Source: Pigoraptor vietnamica
Taxonomy: Eukaryota > Opisthokonta > Filasterea
Direction: 5' to 3'
Length of the DNA stretch: 20,000 nt
Assembly: GCA_943704525.1 (NCBI GenBank)
Contig: CALSCQ010001479.1
Location: 1 to 20,000 of the forward strand
Positions 18,001 through 20,000 of this stretch are shown in pieces. A program made the position numbers and the translations under genes. Positions within the stretch are counted from its first letter, which is position 1; the number at the start of each line of letters is the position of its first letter. Under the pieces are notes generated by a model that saw only the letters and a program-made list of their open reading frames with translations, made no database searches and was not told the DNA's origin.

Positions 18001-19757
18001 CTCGCCTCGTCCAGCGGTGGCCGGACCTCGCTGCCGACACGCTGCGTAGATTGGACTCCGTCAGCGCGCCGCCCCTTGCCGCGAACACGCTCGAAATGCA
18101 CCCGTGCGTGCCGTGGCCCTGCCGCGCGACCGTGTCCTCCGCGGCGGAGCACTACCCCTCCGCCCGCGGCCGGCGTGACAATGCACAGACGCTCACGGCG
18201 GCGCTGGACGACGGCGACATTCTGGTGCGCAGCGACCCCGAGCTCAACTGCGCCGGTGCCCTGTGGCGGGACCTTGTGGAACTGGACGGCTCCGCGGGCG
18301 CCAACGTGGAGGGGGGCGCGGGCGGCGTCGATGCGGGCGTCGCAGCAGACGAGGGCATTGCAGTGGAGGAAGTGCCCGATGACGAAGACGATGCAGACGG
18401 CGACGAACGGCCGACGGCGGAGCGCCGAGTGCCCGTGTTGCCGTGCGTGGTGCCCCTCCCCTTTGTGCTCGGCGCCGACGCCCGGTACCAGGTGACTGGC
18501 CGGCCGGCGGCGGGCGGTGTCACGCGCGGACAGTCGCGGCCGCCGCGCGTGCTTCCCGGCAGCCTCGACGCGCACTGTCCGCAGGGGTTCTCTCACATTG
18601 GAAAGAAGGCGCTCGGCGGGACGTTGCTTCACGTGGCGGCGCGCAGCGGGTGCGAGGAGCTGTTCCGCACGCGCGTCATGGAGGCGGTGATGGCGCACAA
18701 GTGGGACGCATTCGGGCGCCGGAAGTTCCTCGTGGACCTCGCGTTTTACGCCGTGTTTGTCGGCCTGTACACGGCGGTGACGGCCGTCGCGACGTCTCGC
18801 GGCACGTCTTGCGCGTCAAACGTCTATCGCAGCGACCCCTCCAATAACGGGGACGGTCCCGATTACGACGGCGCGCGGGGGAAGGTCGAGCTTGCGTTTG
18901 AGATTGCGATGTTGGCGATGGCTGCGTGGTTGTTTGTGGTCGAGCTGGTGCAGCTGTACAAGGAACGGCTGCGCTACTTTGCGTCGCTGTGGAACCTCGT
19001 CGAGACGTCGGCGCTGATCCTCGTCTTCACCGCCGTCCCACTGCGCGCCCTCTGCGCGTGGTCGGAGCCGGCCGTTACGTCCGTCGCGACGCTTCTCCTG
19101 TGGTTCCGCCTGCTGTCGTTTGCGCGCGGCTTCCGGCAGACCGGCGTCTTTGTCCGCATGCTGCTGTCGATCGCACGCGACCTCGTCTTCTTCCTCGGCA
19201 TACTGTTGCTCGCCGTCCTCTCCTTCGCGCACGCGTTCTTCCTGCTCGGCGGCGGCTCAAGCGCCGCGGGCTTCGAGACGTGGGGCGACTCGGTTCTCAA
19301 CGCCTATTTGATGATGTTCTCGGCCTTTGACGTGACGACGCTTGCCGCGGTAGCCTACCCCGGGCTCGCACGCACGCTGTGGGGCATCTTCATGGTGGTT
19401 GTCGTCATTATTCTGCTGAACGTGCTCATCGCACTTCTCTCGAACACGTTCGAGCGCACGATGGAGAACGCCGCCGTGCAGTGGCGCATGGAGCTCGCGT
19501 CGATCCTCGTCGAATACGAGTTGGCAATGACCCCGAAGCAGCGCGCCGCCCACGCGCCTCGCTGGCTCCACTACGTCGTGACGGCGTCGGACGCGCAGGC
19601 GGTCGCGGAAGGCGTTCCTTCGCCGGGGGGTTCGTCCGGACACGACGAGGCGACGCGGAAGGGCGTGGAGGCGCTGTCGGGGAAACTGGACGCCCTGCGT
19701 GACGCCGTGCAGTCGCTCTCGGGGCGCTTGGACCGCCTCGAGGAGCGTGGACGGTGA
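15003..19757 (+). CDS. WD40 - ankyrin - TRP-type cation channel fusion protein, single exon
   Basis: A 1584-residue uninterrupted frame. I take the ATG at 15003 (GCTGCC before it); the frame stays open a little upstream but without an earlier ATG. Residues 1-100 are Ala/Ser-rich. Residues 105-880 hold about 14 WD40 units, enough for two seven-bladed propellers, with a Gly/Ala-rich insert near 425-480. Residues 892-982 resemble ankyrin repeats (VIHRAAELGRNDVLAVLL, then LTAIDLAMARN). Residues 985-1225 are a linker with an acidic patch (VPDDEDDADGDE). Residues 1230-1510 are a six-segment ion channel ending in the TRP-family signature LLNVLIALLSNTFER. Residues 1554-1584 look like a short coiled coil. 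Predicted role: plasma- or organelle-membrane, non-selective or calcium-permeable cation channel with a huge cytosolic N-terminus; gating stimulus unknown. No introns, unlike its neighbours. Confidence 0.93.
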   Translation: MPPGTPADREIAAAAMEMNPVRHSRASAVDPNAIIASSLSQGIVVAPTATVSSATGVRAVRLVRLAEPDGAANAADGEKRDGRLGPLSSSPRTSGDSVRVRRSGHTKAVACCSFSQPRHILVTGSRDSTMRVWNTNDGSLLAASSMCGGVLRGHSEAVESVALSPNGTRCASTSWDNTARVWDLETGSEVCRLARATPSTSSGFAAVTFSADCRFVAAASTDPRKSVAGVWDASTGELVALLEGHTGQVQALSFSPTSARIVTGSRDGTCLVYQLQLNASSHGEGGASIVTRLLGHSEPIVACKYSPVGRSAGSRHASLASGGDVSKRNSVLEGSGAGGEYSSLVLTASTDGLLGVWDATTGALIRPLVGMERGAKVHCDFSPDGTQVAAVSTLGNLMLWDTATGAVIRRVDLVQMVALNEPFAPGAGGASGAAAGGVGVLAPDQNALAQTGIVVVPATETASAQSGHDAGVPGGPSAAVVAARIGVALSVAFSSDGRRILVPLATEDFGVRLVDTQIEPAPLVKPHVKAVTACAFHPSGTRVISAAVLGPVRVWDATHGTDRMELEGHTHSVMSVAVSADGSRFVTASWDRLLMVWDAATGKRTATLAGHEGQVSACAVSPADPTGRIVASGGSDSTARIWDAETGACVFVLGGHKGAVNAVAFSHEGELVASASFDGTVRVWDPASGTLLVTFHGHSSSVHGLAFFPFDVRGEVADLRSGLFPLSVGAPDDPDGGASRRTLVVASASADRSVRLWGLSVREGEKGGVDVVVATQLHALDDAHLGTATSCAFSPTGARLFSVGRDKTLKVWDMRDYSCEMAFRLPAEGECVSVFGGQAVHGSASMGTLRRHRARTMAGTGADGALVVAIAMLDASVLVMDVTKRDPPLASMDLLIARGDVTSLARVTREYPHTVHVPHLENRRTVIHRAAELGRNDVLAVLLSARVPFVLSRDASGLTAIDLAMARNLKTTVELLLRRVVEPPLGLHPRNAYALTCLLPRLVQRWPDLAADTLRRLDSVSAPPLAANTLEMHPCVPWPCRATVSSAAEHYPSARGRRDNAQTLTAALDDGDILVRSDPELNCAGALWRDLVELDGSAGANVEGGAGGVDAGVAADEGIAVEEVPDDEDDADGDERPTAERRVPVLPCVVPLPFVLGADARYQVTGRPAAGGVTRGQSRPPRVLPGSLDAHCPQGFSHIGKKALGGTLLHVAARSGCEELFRTRVMEAVMAHKWDAFGRRKFLVDLAFYAVFVGLYTAVTAVATSRGTSCASNVYRSDPSNNGDGPDYDGARGKVELAFEIAMLAMAAWLFVVELVQLYKERLRYFASLWNLVETSALILVFTAVPLRALCAWSEPAVTSVATLLLWFRLLSFARGFRQTGVFVRMLLSIARDLVFFLGILLLAVLSFAHAFFLLGGGSSAAGFETWGDSVLNAYLMMFSAFDVTTLAAVAYPGLARTLWGIFMVVVVIILLNVLIALLSNTFERTMENAAVQWRMELASILVEYELAMTPKQRAAHAPRWLHYVVTASDAQAVAEGVPSPGGSSGHDEATRKGVEALSGKLDALRDAVQSLSGRLDRLEERGR
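15315..17655 (+). other. About 14 WD40 repeats, two probable beta-propellers
   Basis: Repeat cores seen in order (abbreviated): SRDSTMRVWN, SWDNTARVWD, KSVAGVWD, SRDGTCLVYQ, STDGLLGVWD, STLGNLMLWD, DFGVRLVD, LGPVRVWD, SWDRLLMVWD, SDSTARIWD, SFDGTVRVWD, SADRSVRLWG, GRDKTLKVWD and a weak last unit ending SVLVMD. Most start with a GH dipeptide (GHSEAV, GHTGQV, GHTHSV, GHEGQV, GHKGAV, GHSSSV). Repeats 9-11 are the most regular. Repeats 3, 6, 7 and 14 are degenerate. The insert between repeats 6 and 7 separates the two halves and may mark the boundary between propellers. Confidence 0.9.
18690..19530 (+). other. Six-transmembrane TRP-type ion transport domain
   Basis: Pre-S1 reads KWDAFGRRKF, common before S1 in TRP channels. 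Segments by hydrophobicity: S1 about residues 1242-1264, S2 1295-1319, S3 1329-1350, S4 1358-1376, S5 1394-1417, pore 1418-1456, S6 1459-1483. S4 has few basic residues (one Arg in its middle), which fits TRP rather than voltage-gated channels. The pore segment contains MFSAFDVTTL, with an acidic Asp where the filter is expected. After S6 comes SNTFERTMENAAVQWRMELA, a TRP-family hallmark region. S3 and S4 are separated by a short Cys/Trp-containing loop. Confidence 0.9.
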
Positions 19758-20000
19758 AGGACGGGCGACGGTGTGTTGCGATTTGATGTCCTGGTGCGCC
19801 GACGGATTGATGTCTCTGGGCGTGAATGGTCGATGCCATACAGTGTCAATAAGGTCTGTGGCTGCGTTTGCACTAGCGTGTTAATTGACTGCAGTCTTCG
19901 CGCGCCACGCGCACACAGAGCGACGCAGACACACGCACACACGCACGGTCACACACGCAAGTACACGTGGCGCACGTGCATGCAACGAGACGAAGCGACC
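19758..20000. other. 3' flank of the channel gene, no gene seen
   Basis: After the TGA stop there are about 240 nt with no convincing coding frame. TCAATAAGG near 19846-19854 is the nearest thing to a polyadenylation signal. From about 19910 the sequence becomes CA/CGCA-rich spacer like the other intergenic parts. Confidence 0.4.

Noticed and set aside
17685-18698. Long minus-strand open frame opposite the channel gene
   Set aside because: Antisense of the ankyrin and linker coding sequence, with composition typical of a shadow frame.

Overview
The window is nuclear DNA of a GC-rich, intron-bearing eukaryote, most likely unicellular. The evidence is a split gene with 22 GT-AG introns, a eukaryote-type bifunctional glycogen debranching enzyme, a TRP-type channel with WD40 repeats, and long (CA)n microsatellites. 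There is no bacterial operon layout. The species cannot be fixed from the sequence. The bifunctional debranching enzyme is typical of animals, fungi, amoebae and relatives, so a protist near those groups is a reasonable but unproven guess.

Layout: (1) Positions 32-8955, plus strand, carry 23 exons of a glycogen debranching enzyme (AGL/GDE). Its extreme N-terminus lies left of the window. Both active sites are present and every exon junction I assigned keeps the reading frame. Several introns hold simple or tandem repeats, including a perfect (CA)46 just upstream of the last exon. (2) Positions 13144-9097, minus strand, carry a multi-exon gene for a coiled-coil / unknown middle region / protein-kinase protein that converges on the debranching gene. 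The kinase has altered catalytic motifs, and parts of the gene do not read in one frame, so it may be decaying. (3) Positions 13145-15002 form a divergent intergenic region. It holds a compositionally distinct 1.4-kb stretch with low-complexity open frames and an almost unbroken 128-nt (CA)n tract ending 45 nt before the next start codon. (4) Positions 15003-19757, plus strand, carry a single-exon 1584-residue protein. It has about 14 WD40 repeats (enough for two propellers), ankyrin-like repeats, an acidic linker, a six-transmembrane TRP-type channel and a short C-terminal coiled coil.

The genes do not form an evident pathway. Debranching serves glycogen breakdown in the cytosol, the channel is a membrane cation channel with a very large cytosolic sensing or scaffolding part, and the kinase-like protein is of unknown role. 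The contrast between a gene with 22 introns and an intron-free neighbour of similar coding length is notable. The most unusual item is the WD40-ankyrin-TRP fusion; the most unusual genome-level signal is the strict donor pattern (G at +5 in 22 of 22) with an excess of phase-2 introns.
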